From: Burkholderia sp. 9120
GTDB taxonomy: Bacteria; Pseudomonadota; Gammaproteobacteria; Burkholderiales; Burkholderiaceae
Direction: 5' to 3'
Length of the DNA: 64,000 bases
Assembly (NCBI RefSeq): GCF_000745015.1
Contig: NZ_JQNA01000002.1
Span: 2,666,001-2,730,000 of the forward strand
Shown: positions 1-9,331 of the stretch, piece after piece
Position numbering within the stretch: the stretch's first letter is position 1
Layout of the letters: each line of letters starts with the position of its first letter
Position numbers and translations under genes: made by a program
Notes under the pieces: model-generated
Database searches by the model: none
What the model was told of the DNA's origin: nothing
The model's input: the letters and a program-made list of their open reading frames with translations, nothing else

Positions 1-2263
1 GGTTCGGCAGGAACTGCGCGAGATGCGCGCCGACCGCGACCGGACCGACGCCCGGTCCGCCGCCGCCGTGCGGAATGCAGAAGGTCTTGTGCAGGTTCAG
101 GTGCGAGACGTCGCCGCCGAACTGGCCCGGCGCGGTCAGACCGACCATGGCATTCATGTTCGCGCCGTCCACGTACACCTGGCCGCCGTGCGCATGCACG
201 ATCTCGCAGATTTCGCGAACATTCTGCTCGAACACGCCGTGCGTGGACGGATACGTGATCATGATCGCCGCGAGCTTGTCGGCGTGTTGATCGGCCTTCT
301 TCTTCAGGTCGTCGATATCGACGTTGCCTTGCGCGTCGCACGCCACCACGACCACCTGCATGCCGGCCATTTGCGCCGATGCCGGGTTCGTGCCGTGCGC
401 CGAAGCGGGAATCAGGCAGACGTTGCGATGCGCTTCGCCGCGCGACGCGTGATACGCGTGGATGATCAGCAGACCCGCGTACTCGCCTTGCGAGCCGGCG
501 TTCGGTTGCAGCGAGATTGCCGCATAACCCGTTGCCGCGACCAGCATTGCTTCGAGCTGATCGATCATTTCGCGGTAGCCGACGGTTTGCTCAGCCGGTG
601 CGAACGGATGGATCTGGCCGAATTCAGGCCACGTGACCGGCAGCATTTCCGAGGTCGCGTTCAGCTTCATCGTGCACGAGCCGAGCGGGATCATCGAGCG
701 GTCGAGCGCGAGGTCCTTGTCGGACAGGCTACGCAGATAGCGCAGCATTTCCGTTTCAGAGTGATGACGGTTGAACACGTGGTGCGTGAGATACGCGCTG
801 GTGCGTTCGAGCGCGGCCGGCACCGATGCGGTGTTCGAGGCCGCGAGTTTTTCGTCGAGCGCGTCGATTTGCGGTACATCTTTCGAACCCGCGGCTTCGG
901 CGAACACCGCGAGCAGATCGGCAAGATCGCGACGCGACGTGGTTTCGTCGATCGACAGGCCCACTTGCGTGGCGCTCACGCGGCGCAGGTTAATGCGCCT
1001 CGCGTTCGCCGCGTCGTGCAGTGCTTGCGTGCGCGCGCCGCTGTTGAACGTGAGCGTGTCGAAGAAGTTTTCGTTGGCGAGCGTGTAGCCGAGTTGCTGC
1101 GCGCCTTCGGCGAGCAGCGCGGCGATACGGTTCACGCGCAGCGCGATGGTCTTCAGACCGTGCGGGCCGTGATACACCGCGTACATGCTGGCCATGATCG
1201 CGAGCAGCGCTTGCGCGGTACACACGTTCGAGGTCGCCTTCTCGCGGCGAATATGTTGTTCGCGCGTTTGCAGCGCGAGGCGCAGCGCGGGATTGCCTTG
1301 CGCGTCGACGGTCACGCCGACGAGACGGCCCGGCATTTGACGCTTGAATTCGTCACGCACCGCGAGGTAAGCCGCATGCGGACCGCCGAAACCGACCGGT
1401 ACGCCGAAACGCTGCGTGTTGCCGACGGCCACGTCCGCGCCCCATTCGCCCGGCGGCGTGAGCACGGTCAGCGCGAGCAGGTCGGCGGCGACCACCACAT
1501 GACCGCCCGCGGCGTGGATCGCTTCGGTGAGCGCGCGGTAGTCGCGCACGTCGCCGTTCACACCGGGGTATTGCAGCAGCACGCCGAACGCATTCGCGCT
1601 GGCGGCTTCAGAAGCCGGGCCCACTTTCACTTCAATGCCAACTGGCGTGGCGCGCGTCTTCACCACTTCGATGGTTTGCGGCAGCACGTCGTCGGCGACG
1701 AAGAACACAGTCGACTTCGACTTGCCCACGCGTTGCAGCAGCGTCATCGCTTCGGCGGCGGCGGTGGCTTCGTCGAGCAGCGACGCGTTCGAGATTGCCA
1801 GACCGGTCAGGTCGACGATCATCTGCTGGAAGTTCAGCAGCGCTTCGAGACGGCCTTGCGAGATTTCCGGCTGATACGGCGTGTACGCGGTGTACCACGC
1901 CGGATTTTCCAGCACGTTGCGCAGGATCACCGTCGGGGTGTGCGCGTTGTAATAGCCCTGCCCGATATACGAGCGGAACACCTGGTTCTTGTCCGCGAGT
2001 TCACGCAGCGCGGCGAGCGCTTCGGCTTCGCTCTTCGGTTGCGCGAAGGGGCCGAGCGGCAGCGGTTCGGTGCGGCGGATCGTCTTCGGAATGACGGCGT
2101 CGATCAGCGCGGCGCGCGACGCGAAGCCGAGGGCTTCGAGCATGGCGTGCTGGTCGGCCGTATCCGGGCCGATGTGCCGTTCGGCGAAGGCGTCATGCAC
2201 TTCGAGCGCGGCGAGCGAGAGAGGAGTGCGGTTCATCAGACGATCCGGGTGTTCGAGCTTCAT
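1..2263 (-). CDS. gcvP: Glycine dehydrogenase (decarboxylating), P-protein; 3' end cut by window edge
   Basis: P-protein of the glycine cleavage system. This PLP enzyme decarboxylates glycine and passes the aminomethyl group to lipoyl-GcvH. The minus strand reads [20 protein letters not shown] from an ATG at 2263, and about 754 of the usual ~950-980 residues lie inside the window. The PLP-lysine segment [19 protein letters not shown] is encoded near 30-100, so only the C-terminal domain is missing. It follows gcvH by 81 bp in the gcvT-gcvH-gcvP operon and should share the upstream glycine riboswitch. The long open frame on the opposite strand is a GC-rich shadow of this gene. Confidence 0.97.
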   Translation of the reverse strand, partial: MKLEHPDRLMNRTPLSLAALEVHDAFAERHIGPDTADQHAMLEALGFASRAALIDAVIPKTIRRTEPLPLGPFAQPKSEAEALAALRELADKNQVFRSYIGQGYYNAHTPTVILRNVLENPAWYTAYTPYQPEISQGRLEALLNFQQMIVDLTGLAISNASLLDEATAAAEAMTLLQRVGKSKSTVFFVADDVLPQTIEVVKTRATPVGIEVKVGPASEAASANAFGVLLQYPGVNGDVRDYRALTEAIHAAGGHVVVAADLLALTVLTPPGEWGADVAVGNTQRFGVPVGFGGPHAAYLAVRDEFKRQMPGRLVGVTVDAQGNPALRLALQTREQHIRREKATSNVCTAQALLAIMASMYAVYHGPHGLKTIALRVNRIAALLAEGAQQLGYTLANENFFDTLTFNSGARTQALHDAANARRINLRRVSATQVGLSIDETTSRRDLADLLAVFAEAAGSKDVPQIDALDEKLAASNTASVPAALERTSAYLTHHVFNRHHSETEMLRYLRSLSDKDLALDRSMIPLGSCTMKLNATSEMLPVTWPEFGQIHPFAPAEQTVGYREMIDQLEAMLVAATGYAAISLQPNAGSQGEYAGLLIIHAYHASRGEAHRNVCLIPASAHGTNPASAQMAGMQVVVVACDAQGNVDIDDLKKKADQHADKLAAIMITYPSTHGVFEQNVREICEIVHAHGGQVYVDGANMNAMVGLTAPGQFGGDVSHLNLHKTFCIPHGGGGPGVGPVAVGAHLAQFLPN

Positions 2264-2344
2264 GGGTGTTCCTGGCGGTGCGGCTGTCTTTTCGAAGTCT
2301 CGAAAGTGACGGGCCGCACCTGACGGGTTAAACGTAAAGGTGAA

Positions 2345-2725
2345 TCAGGCGCCGATGGCCTTGGCGTACGCGTCGGCATCGATCAGACGATCGTGCGTGG
2401 CGTCGTCGGACGGCTTGATCTTGAAGAGCCAGCTGTCGTACGGCGTGGTGTTAACCGAATCGGGCGTGTCGGCGACGGCGGTGTTCGCTTCGATGATTTC
2501 GCCCGAGACCGGCGCGTAGATGTCGGAAGCGGCTTTCACCGATTCGATCACGGCGACGGTGTCGCCGGCTTCGACGTTCTTGCCGAGTTCCTGGACTTCG
2601 AAGAAGACGATATCGCCGAGCGCTTCCTGCGCATGGTCGGTAATGCCGACCGTCAGCGTGCCGTCCGCTTCAGTGCGGACCCATTCGTGCGATTCGGTAT
2701 ATTTCAGATCGGCCGGGATGCTCAT
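2345..2725 (-). CDS. gcvH: Glycine cleavage system H protein
   Basis: Lipoyl carrier protein of 126 residues, the usual length, that shuttles the aminomethyl intermediate between GcvP, GcvT and the lipoamide dehydrogenase. The N-terminus [16 protein letters not shown] is typical of the family. The lipoylation lysine lies in ESVKAASD at about residue 65, in the centre of the biotinyl/lipoyl hammerhead fold. It is the middle gene of the operon, 64 bp after gcvT and 81 bp before gcvP, and no promoter is evident in either gap. Confidence 0.98.
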   Translation of the reverse strand: MSIPADLKYTESHEWVRTEADGTLTVGITDHAQEALGDIVFFEVQELGKNVEAGDTVAVIESVKAASDIYAPVSGEIIEANTAVADTPDSVNTTPYDSWLFKIKPSDDATHDRLIDADAYAKAIGA

Positions 2726-2789
2726 CGGATGCTCCTATGCGGTGTTCGGATGGTGTTCAATAAAGGGGGAGGCGTACGCGCCGGCCTGC

Positions 2790-3908
2790 TTAAACCGCGA
2801 GCACTTTGCCGTTGCGCACGAACGGCAGTTTTACCACGCTTGCGGGAACGTTTTTGTCACGAATCTGAACGTGAACGGTGTCGCCCGGCTGCACGCCTTT
2901 CGGCACGCGCGCAAAGGCGATCGATTCCTGCATGGTCGGGGAAAACGTGCCGCTGGTGATTTCGCCTTCGCCGTGCGACGTGACGACTTTCTGATGAGCA
3001 CGCAGCACGCCTGCAGCCTTGCCGTTGTCTTTCAGCAGGATCAGGCCGACGAACGCGGCCTGCGAACCGTTCGCTTCCAGCTTGTCCTTGCCGACAAAGG
3101 CGCGCGGCGACGTGAGGTCGACGGTCCACGCGAGACCGGCGTCGAGCGGCGAGACGTTGTCGTCCATATCCTGGCCGTACAGGTTCATGCCGGCTTCGAG
3201 GCGCAGCGTGTCGCGCGCGCCGAGGCCGGCCGGGCGGACGCCTTGCGCCTGCAGCGCGTCCCACAGGGCGGCGACGTGTTCCGCCGGCACGATGATTTCG
3301 AAGCCGTCTTCGCCGGTGTAGCCGGTGCGGGCCACGGTGAGTTCGCCGAACGGCGTACCGTCGATACGGGCGGCGTTGAACGGCTTCAAGGCTTCAGTCG
3401 CGGCGCGCGCAGCCGGCACGGTTTGCCAGACCTTGTCGCGTGCGTTCGGGCCTTGCACGGCGACGATCGCGTAATCGCGACGCGGCGTGATGGTCAGGCC
3501 AAAGCTGCCTTCGGCGTTGAGCTGGCCGAACCAGGCGATGTCTTTGTCGGCGGTGCCGGCGTTCACGACCACGCGGAAGTGATCTTCGCCGAAGTAATAG
3601 ACGATCAGATCGTCGATCACGCCGCCGTTCGGGTTCAGCAGACAGGAGTAGAGCGCACGGCCCGGGGTTTGCAGCTTGCCGACGTTATTGGCCAGCGCGT
3701 AGTCGAAGAAGGCGCGCACGCGCTCGCCGGTGAAATCGACGACGCACATGTGCGAGACGTCGAACATGCCGGCGTCGGTGCGCACGGCGCGGTGTTCGTC
3801 GATCTGCGAGCCGTAGTTGACGGGCATGTCCCAGCCGCCGAAGTCGACCATGCGGGCCTTGAGCGCGCAATGGGTGGCGTGGAGCGGGGTGTGTTTGAGT
3901 TCGGTCAT
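2790..3908 (-). CDS. gcvT: Aminomethyltransferase (glycine cleavage T protein)
   Basis: 372-residue T-protein that transfers the aminomethyl carbon from GcvH to tetrahydrofolate, giving methylene-THF and ammonia. The N-terminus ([20 protein letters not shown]) and the folate-binding motif region around [22 protein letters not shown] are characteristic, and [10 protein letters not shown] in the centre is conserved in the family. It is the first gene of the operon. The ATG at 3908 lies about 90 nt downstream of the tandem glycine riboswitch and its terminator-like hairpin. Confidence 0.97.
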   Translation of the reverse strand: MTELKHTPLHATHCALKARMVDFGGWDMPVNYGSQIDEHRAVRTDAGMFDVSHMCVVDFTGERVRAFFDYALANNVGKLQTPGRALYSCLLNPNGGVIDDLIVYYFGEDHFRVVVNAGTADKDIAWFGQLNAEGSFGLTITPRRDYAIVAVQGPNARDKVWQTVPAARAATEALKPFNAARIDGTPFGELTVARTGYTGEDGFEIIVPAEHVAALWDALQAQGVRPAGLGARDTLRLEAGMNLYGQDMDDNVSPLDAGLAWTVDLTSPRAFVGKDKLEANGSQAAFVGLILLKDNGKAAGVLRAHQKVVTSHGEGEITSGTFSPTMQESIAFARVPKGVQPGDTVHVQIRDKNVPASVVKLPFVRNGKVLAV

Positions 3909-3932
3909 GGGGCCTCAGGCGTCTCGCGAAAC

Positions 3933-3995
3933 AAAAAAGGCCATGCGGCGCTACGCCTCACGGCCTGATGGCTGCGAGCGATGCGCTGCATGGCC
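3933..3995 (-). terminator. Terminator-like expression platform of the glycine riboswitch
   Basis: On the minus strand GGCCATGC (3995-3988) pairs perfectly with GCATGGCC (3946-3939) and is followed at once by TTTTTT (3938-3933). This is an intrinsic terminator placed between aptamer 2 and gcvT. Its 5' arm directly follows the closing strand of the second aptamer, so ligand-dependent folding could compete with it. Inference: glycine binding prevents this hairpin and switches gcvTHP on, as is known for other glycine riboswitches. Confidence 0.75.
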
Positions 3996-3996
3996 C

Positions 3997-4260
3997 CTCT
4001 GTCCTCGATACCTGAGAGATTGCGTTGCCGCGAACACGTTGACGTGCCACGGTGGAACGCGCGCCCCTTCGGTGGGCAGCCTGCCGGAATCTGCGTTTGC
4101 AGATGGCTACTGCCGCTCTCCAGAGTGCGAAAAACCGGCGCCTCGATGCTGCAGTGAGGCGGGTTTTTCGACGCGGTCGGTCCTTTTGCCTGAGAGTTTG
4201 CGGGTGTGCCCCTTCGGCGGCGCGGCCTGCGATTTTCAGCGGCCAGCACGCTCTCCCGAC
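3997..4260 (-). promoter_or_regulatory. Tandem glycine riboswitch (gcvT element)
   Basis: Two aptamers are visible on the minus strand. Aptamer 1 (about 4260-4174) starts with GGAGAG, contains CCGAAGGGGC and closes with AAACTCTCAGGCAAAAGGACCG. Aptamer 2 (about 4127-3997) repeats the pattern with CTGGAGAG, CCGAAGGGGC and AATCTCTCAGGTA followed by GAGGACAG. The linker of about 50 nt can itself fold (AAAAACCCGCC against GGCGCCGGTTTTT). Tandem aptamers of this type bind glycine and control gcvTHP. The leader ends in a terminator-like hairpin just before gcvT. Confidence 0.95.
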
Positions 4261-4350
4261 GCGTGCGGCGAATGTACGCGACGCCCCCGAGCTTGTCAAA
4301 TAAAGGCGCGCGAGCGGCGCGGGCATTGGCGCAGCGTGATTGCGCCTGTC

Positions 4351-4387
4351 AAAAAAAAGCGCGGGACGTGATGCCCGCGCTTCTTTT
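4351..4387. terminator. Bidirectional intrinsic terminator
   Basis: The hairpin GCGCGGG...CCCGCGC (4359-4380) is flanked by eight A on the left and TTCTTTT on the right. On the minus strand it ends the small lipoprotein gene (stop at 4414). Confidence 0.85.
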
Positions 4388-4413
4388 GTACCGCATGACC
4401 CGAACTGGCGCGA

Positions 4414-4764
4414 TTATTCGCCGATGGCGTGTGCCGCGTTGTCCAGTTCCTGGTTCAGCACGCGCTGTTCGTCGCCGGACAGCCCGCCGCCGTGTTGCGC
4501 GGCCATGTCGTGCGCTTCCTGACGGATCACGTCGAGGCGATGATGCAGCGCGCCGCCTTGCGGGGGCGGGTAGTAGCCTTGGTTGACGTGAGCGTCGATG
4601 CGGCGGCTCAGGTTGTCGAGACGGCCGTCGACCTGATGCAGGCGCTCATACGCGATCTGCTGCGGGTTGGGGCGCGGGGCCGGCGCCGGTTGGGGCGCCA
4701 CCACGCAAGCGGCGAGCGAACTGAGCAAAGCGCATGCTGCTACTGCGCGAATGATACGGGGCAT
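4414..4764 (-). CDS. Small putative lipoprotein, function unknown
   Basis: 116 residues. A signal peptide ends in a lipobox-like LAAC at about residue 20, followed by a Pro/Ala-rich spacer (VVAPQPAPAPRPNPQQ). The rest is a predicted alpha-helical region (YERLHQVDGRLDNLSRRIDAHV, then RLDVIRQEAHDMAAQHGGG). The Cys after the hydrophobic stretch suggests lipid anchoring in the envelope. It is transcribed alone and ends at a strong terminator. The family is not recognised. Short helical lipoproteins of this kind are common in Burkholderiaceae and no role can be assigned from the sequence. Confidence 0.8.
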   Translation of the reverse strand: MPRIIRAVAACALLSSLAACVVAPQPAPAPRPNPQQIAYERLHQVDGRLDNLSRRIDAHVNQGYYPPPQGGALHHRLDVIRQEAHDMAAQHGGGLSGDEQRVLNQELDNAAHAIGE

Positions 4765-4897
4765 GGACTCTCCGGAAGTCGTTGTCGTTTTCTGGTGCTA
4801 CCCGGGTAGCAACGGATAAGACGGCCTTCACGCTGACCGGAGAGGGGCGCTTATTTGTAACGTTATGTTCCTTTCGGGCTTGTCAGTTTAGGCGGCG

Positions 4898-4942
4898 CGG
4901 CGACGGTTTGTGAGCCAGTTTTGGGTACACAAACCGTCGCCG
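4898..4942 (-). terminator. Strong hairpin downstream of the oxidoreductase gene
   Basis: A perfect 15-bp stem (CGGCGACGGTTTGTG with its complement, loop of 15 nt) starts 17 nt after the stop codon at 4959. It lacks a clear U-tract, so it is either a weak or factor-assisted terminator or an mRNA 3' stabiliser. Confidence 0.55.
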
Positions 4943-4958
4943 GACGCCGGCAAGCCCC

Positions 4959-6008
4959 TTAGCGAATTCGCTCGAACGGCAAGCGGACGCCTTCCTCCGA
5001 ACTGCGCGCGGCCAGTTCGATAATCGTCATGACGTCGACGGCTTCCTGCGCGCTGACCGGGAATTTCACGCCGTTCTGGATCGCATCGGCGAGAGCAATG
5101 TAGAAGCCGGCGTAGTCGCCGTTAAGCGTCGGCAGTTCGCGTTCGACTTCCTGATCGCCTTCCAGCACGCGCAGCACGCCCGCTGTATTACCGGCGGCGA
5201 AGCCCTCGTCACCGGGGCGCAGGCCGGCCTTCAACTGATCTTCCTGGGTGTCGAGCCCGTATTTCACGTAGCTCCCGCGCGTGCCGTGGATCGCGAACCG
5301 CGGCGCGAGCAGCATGGTGAGCGCGCTGGCGTGCAGCACGACTTCGAATTCGCCATAGCCGAGTTGAATGTGCACGTAGTCCGGCGCACTGGCTTCGTCG
5401 CGATGCGTGCGCACGGTTGCCGACACGGTCTGCGGCGCGCCAAACAACGCAAGCGCCTGGTCGATCAGATGCGGTCCGAGGTCGAACAGCAGGCCGCCAC
5501 CGCGCGACGCCTCTTCGCGCCAGCGTTGCCGCACTTCCGGCCGGAAGCGGTCGAAATGCGATTCGAATTGCGTGACGCGCCCCAAGGTGCCGGCGGCGAG
5601 CAGGTCGCGCACGGTCATGAAATCGCCGTCCCAGCGGCGGTTATGGAACGGCACGAAGCGCTTGCCGCGGGCCAGCGCGATGTTGGCGAGCGTATGCGCG
5701 TCGGCGGCGGTGAGCGTGACCGGCTTGTCGACCACCACGTGTTTGCCGGCTTCCAGCGTGCGGCGCGCGAGGTCGAAGTGCGTGTCGTTGGGCGTCGCGA
5801 TCACGACGCAGTCGATTTCCTCGAGCGCGAGCAACGCGTCGAGATCGGCCACCACTTTCGCGTGCGGATAGTCGGCGAGCGCCTGCTCGGGCCGGCCCGT
5901 CGCGATTGCCGCGACGCTCGCGCGCCCGCAGTGGTCGATCACCGGCGCATGAAAGGTGGCGCCAGCAAAACCGTAACCCATCAATCCAATCTTCAGCGAT
6001 GCGGACAT
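4959..6008 (-). CDS. Gfo/Idh/MocA family oxidoreductase
   Basis: 349-residue NAD(P)-dependent sugar or inositol dehydrogenase-type protein. The N-terminal Rossmann fold is clear (KIGLMGYGFAGATFHAPVI, a GxGxxG variant), followed by ATPNDTHFD and the conserved DKPVT (EKP-type) lysine motif at about residue 95. The C-terminal Gfo/Idh/MocA domain contains GGGLLFDLGPHLIDQAL, whose His-containing motif belongs to the active site. The start at 6008 (MSASLKIG) is preferred because upstream in-frame codons encode a non-conserved Arg/Pro-rich stretch. It resembles the YdgJ/YvaA type, but the substrate cannot be read from the sequence. It is monocistronic and divergent from rep. Confidence 0.92.
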   Translation of the reverse strand: MSASLKIGLMGYGFAGATFHAPVIDHCGRASVAAIATGRPEQALADYPHAKVVADLDALLALEEIDCVVIATPNDTHFDLARRTLEAGKHVVVDKPVTLTAADAHTLANIALARGKRFVPFHNRRWDGDFMTVRDLLAAGTLGRVTQFESHFDRFRPEVRQRWREEASRGGGLLFDLGPHLIDQALALFGAPQTVSATVRTHRDEASAPDYVHIQLGYGEFEVVLHASALTMLLAPRFAIHGTRGSYVKYGLDTQEDQLKAGLRPGDEGFAAGNTAGVLRVLEGDQEVERELPTLNGDYAGFYIALADAIQNGVKFPVSAQEAVDVMTIIELAARSSEEGVRLPFERIR

Positions 6009-6401
6009 GCGTGTCTTCCTGCAAAACGGCGCGCCGCCTGGCCACCGTGGCGTCGGCGCGCAACGCTGTAATTGTGGCATGTTCGGCCGGCCGGCCGCGG
6101 GCGTAGCCGTCACGGATTGTCGGGGGCGTGCGGCCGGATTGCCCGGCGTGCCTGTCTGGCGAAGTCAGCCGGCGTGGCGGCACGGAAGGTCGACGAGCGT
6201 CGTCGTCCGTCATATTCATCCGTGTTAACATCGCTCCTCTCGCGCGAACCCAGGCGGGCCGGAACACCCGCACAGTGCGCCGGGCACGCGTTCCAGCCGC
6301 CGGCGCCGCGCAGCATGATCTTGGGCCTCCAGACCGCCGGCCGGCAATGCCGGGCCGCCGCGTCTTCCGCCGCCTTCAACCGCATTACCCATCCACACAC
6401 G

Positions 6402-8492
6402 ATGTCCGCAGGCCTGAACCCCGCCCAGAATGAAGCGGTCCGTTATCTCGACGGCCCGTGTCTCGTGCTCGCCGGCGCCGGCAGCGGCAAGACGCGCGTG
6501 ATCACGCAGAAAATCGCGCACCTGATCGAGGCCAAGGGCTTCGAGCCGCGCCACATCGCCGCCGTCACGTTCACCAACAAGGCCGCGCTGGAAATGCGCG
6601 AGCGCGTGGGCAAGCTGCTCGAAGGCAAGACGCTCACCACGCCCGGCAAGGAAGGTCGCAAAGTGCCCGTCAACCAGTTGACGGTCTGCACCTTCCACTC
6701 GCTCGGCGTGCAGATTCTGCGGCAGGAAGCGGAACACGTCGGGCTGAAGCCGCAGTTCTCGATCATGGATTCGGACGACTGCTTCGGCATGATCCAGGAG
6801 CAGGTGGGGTCCACGGACAAAGGCTTTATCCGCAAGATCCAGTCGATCATCTCGCTGTGGAAGAACGGCATGATCATGCCGGAGCAGGCGATCGCGATCG
6901 CGGCGAACGAGGACGAGCATCAGGCCGCGATCGTCTACCGCAATTACGTGGCGACGCTGCACGCGTATCAGGCGGTCGATTTCGACGATCTGATCCGTCT
7001 GCCCGCCGAGCTGTTCGAGAAGAACGAGCCGGTGCGCGACCGTTGGCAGAACAAGCTGCGCTATCTGCTGATCGACGAGTATCAGGACACCAACGCGTGC
7101 CAGTACGAGCTGGTGAAACAGCTGGCCGGCAAGCGCGCGGCTTTCACCGCAGTGGGCGACGACGATCAGGCGATCTATGGCTGGCGCGGCGCGACGCTCG
7201 AAAATCTCGGCCAGCTCAGCAAGGATTTTCCGAAGCTGCACCTGATCAAGCTCGAGCAGAACTATCGTTCGACGGTGCGCATTCTGACCGCCGCGAACAA
7301 CGTGATCGCGAATAACCCGAAGCTGTTCGAAAAGAAACTGTGGTCCGAACACGGCATGGGCGACACGATCACGGTCACGCCCTGCAACGACGAAGAGCAC
7401 GAAGCCGAGTCCGTGGTGTTTCGCCTCTCCGCGCACAAGTTCGAGCGCCGCGCGAATTTCCGCGACTACGCGATTCTGTATCGCGGCAATTTCCAGGCGC
7501 GGATCTTTGAACAGGTGCTGCGTCGGGAACGGATTCCGTATGTGCTGTCGGGCGGTCAATCGTTTTTCGACAAGGCCGAGATCAAGGACATCTGCGCGTA
7601 TCTGCGCCTGATCGCCAACGCGAACGACGACCCCGCGTTCATCCGCGCGATCACCACGCCGCGCCGAGGCATCGGCAATACGACGCTCGAAGCGCTCGGC
7701 TCGTTCGCGGGCCAGGCGAAGGTGTCGCTGTTCGAAGCGGTGTATATGGGCGGCATCGAAGCGCGCCTGTCGCCGCGCCAGATCGAACCGATGCGCGTGT
7801 TCTGCGACTTCATGCAGCGCCTCACCGATCGCGCGGAGAAAGACGCCGCCGGACCGTTGCTCGATGAACTGATGGACGCGATCCACTACGAGGCCTACTT
7901 GTACGACGCGTTTGACGAGCGTCAGGCGCAGTCCAAGTGGCAGAACGTGCTGGAGTTCATGGAATGGCTGAAGCGCAAGGGCACCAAGGCCGAGCCGGAA
8001 GGCGCCGCGAATAGCGAGGCGACCGGCTACGACACCGCCGACGGTCTCGGCGACACCGGCAAGAATCTGCTCGGCCTGATTCAGACGGTCGCGCTGATGT
8101 CGATGCTCGAAGGCCGCGAGGAAGATCCCGACGCGGTGCGGCTGTCGACGGTGCATGCGTCGAAAGGGCTGGAGTATCCGCACGTGTTTCTGGTGGGCGT
8201 CGAGGAGGGCATCATGCCGCACCGCGGCGGCCCCGACGACGAGCCGATCGACGACGCGCGCATCGAGGAAGAGCGCCGATTGATGTACGTCGCGATTACG
8301 CGTGCGCAACGCAGTCTGCATCTGAACTGGTGCAAGAAGCGCAAGCGCGCGAGAGAGACGGTGGTGTGCGAGCCGTCGCGCTTTATTCCCGAGATGCTGC
8401 TCGATGACGCGCCGCCGCCTACGGCGGATGAGGCGCCGATGTCGCCGAAAGACCGGCTGGCGAGTTTGAAGGCGTTGTTGCAGAAGCCTTGA
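6402..8492 (+). CDS. rep: ATP-dependent DNA helicase Rep (UvrD/Rep superfamily 1)
   Basis: 696-residue SF1A 3'-5' helicase. The motifs appear in order: Q motif LNPAQNEAV, Walker A LAGAGSGKT, motif Ia AAVTFTNKAA, Walker B LLIDEYQDTN, motif III GDDDQAIYGWRGA, motif IV EQNYRS, motif V TVHASKGLEYPHV and motif VI EERRLMYVAITRAQ. Colinearity with E. coli Rep through the whole length supports Rep rather than UvrD or PcrA. The start at 6402 (MSAGLNPAQ) agrees with the family; the longer upstream frame is not conserved in style. Rep helps replication forks through protein roadblocks and restarts stalled forks. Confidence 0.95.
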   Translation: MSAGLNPAQNEAVRYLDGPCLVLAGAGSGKTRVITQKIAHLIEAKGFEPRHIAAVTFTNKAALEMRERVGKLLEGKTLTTPGKEGRKVPVNQLTVCTFHSLGVQILRQEAEHVGLKPQFSIMDSDDCFGMIQEQVGSTDKGFIRKIQSIISLWKNGMIMPEQAIAIAANEDEHQAAIVYRNYVATLHAYQAVDFDDLIRLPAELFEKNEPVRDRWQNKLRYLLIDEYQDTNACQYELVKQLAGKRAAFTAVGDDDQAIYGWRGATLENLGQLSKDFPKLHLIKLEQNYRSTVRILTAANNVIANNPKLFEKKLWSEHGMGDTITVTPCNDEEHEAESVVFRLSAHKFERRANFRDYAILYRGNFQARIFEQVLRRERIPYVLSGGQSFFDKAEIKDICAYLRLIANANDDPAFIRAITTPRRGIGNTTLEALGSFAGQAKVSLFEAVYMGGIEARLSPRQIEPMRVFCDFMQRLTDRAEKDAAGPLLDELMDAIHYEAYLYDAFDERQAQSKWQNVLEFMEWLKRKGTKAEPEGAANSEATGYDTADGLGDTGKNLLGLIQTVALMSMLEGREEDPDAVRLSTVHASKGLEYPHVFLVGVEEGIMPHRGGPDDEPIDDARIEEERRLMYVAITRAQRSLHLNWCKKRKRARETVVCEPSRFIPEMLLDDAPPPTADEAPMSPKDRLASLKALLQKP

Positions 8493-8662
8493 GCTGCGGC
8501 TTCTAGCGGCGTGGTGTCGTGTCGTGTTGCGCGGCGTCGTGATGCGCAAAACCCCGCGAGCGACAGGTGCTTCGGCGGTTTGGCGGCGTGCTCGCGCTAG
8601 AGTGACGCGGCTCGTCGATCGTGAAAGTCGGCGGGCACCGTCGCTCACTGGAGACCGCCCGC

Positions 8663-9241
8663 ATGACCTCGCTGCCGCTCGCACCCTATCGCCGCGCGCT
8701 TGAAACCTACATCGACGCGAAAGACAACACGCGGGCCGAGCGCATCGCCGAGGCCTTCGCTGCCGACGCTGTGCTCACCATGTCGCTCGCGACGTCGAAT
8801 ATCGCGTTTCCGGCGCGCACCGTCGGCGCCAATGCAATCGCCAAAACGCTCGTCACCGATTTCGGCGCGCAGTACACACGGTGCAGGACTTATTACGTGT
8901 GCGACGCGCTCGCCGTGCAAGACGGCGTGATCGACGCGTTGCCCTGGCTGGTGGTGATGCGCGAACCGGCGACGGGCGCCTTGCGCGTCGGCCACGGCGT
9001 GTATCGGTGGACGTTCGACGAGACACCGGTCGTCACGGGCTTTCACATTCATATCGCCCGCATGGACGTCGTGCCCGATGCCGATGGCGTTTTGCTCGAC
9101 GCGCTGCAAGCGGGGCCGGCGTATCCGTGGCTTACGCCGGCTGCTTTGCATGAGCATCTCGCCGCGCTGGCTCGCGACACGCCGGCGTTGGCGTTTGTCG
9201 AAGCCTTCAGCCGGCCGGCGATTGCACCGAAGCACGATTAA
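8663..9241 (+). CDS. NTF2-like / SnoaL-type protein, function unknown
   Basis: 192 residues. The pattern is that of a SnoaL/NTF2-like fold: a helical N-terminus (YRRALETYIDAKDNTRAERIAEAFAADAVLTM), the strand-rich segment TVGANAIAKTLVTDF, and later strands GHGVYRWTFDETPVVTGFHIHIARM. The start at 8663 has GGAG upstream; a start further left adds a non-conserved piece. The assignment rests on fold style only and no ligand or reaction can be named. It stands alone and ends at a bidirectional terminator. Confidence 0.75.
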   Translation: MTSLPLAPYRRALETYIDAKDNTRAERIAEAFAADAVLTMSLATSNIAFPARTVGANAIAKTLVTDFGAQYTRCRTYYVCDALAVQDGVIDALPWLVVMREPATGALRVGHGVYRWTFDETPVVTGFHIHIARMDVVPDADGVLLDALQAGPAYPWLTPAALHEHLAALARDTPALAFVEAFSRPAIAPKHD

Positions 9242-9246
9242 TAAGC

Positions 9247-9290
9247 AAAAATCCCTGCCTCACGTTGCCGTGAGGCAGGGATTTTTCTTT
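9247..9290. terminator. Bidirectional intrinsic terminator
   Basis: The hairpin ATCCCTGCCTCAC / GTGAGGCAGGGAT has a 6-nt loop, with A-rich sequence on the left and TTTTTCTTT on the right. It separates the convergent NTF2-like and cytochrome c genes. Confidence 0.93.
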
Positions 9291-9331
9291 ACGCAACGAC
9301 CGCCGCGAGCGCTCGATATTCGTGGAGTGGG

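Noticed and set aside
23..2323. 766-codon plus-strand open frame
   Set aside because: Antisense to gcvP; His/Arg-rich composition is typical of shadow frames in GC-rich DNA and no domain is present.
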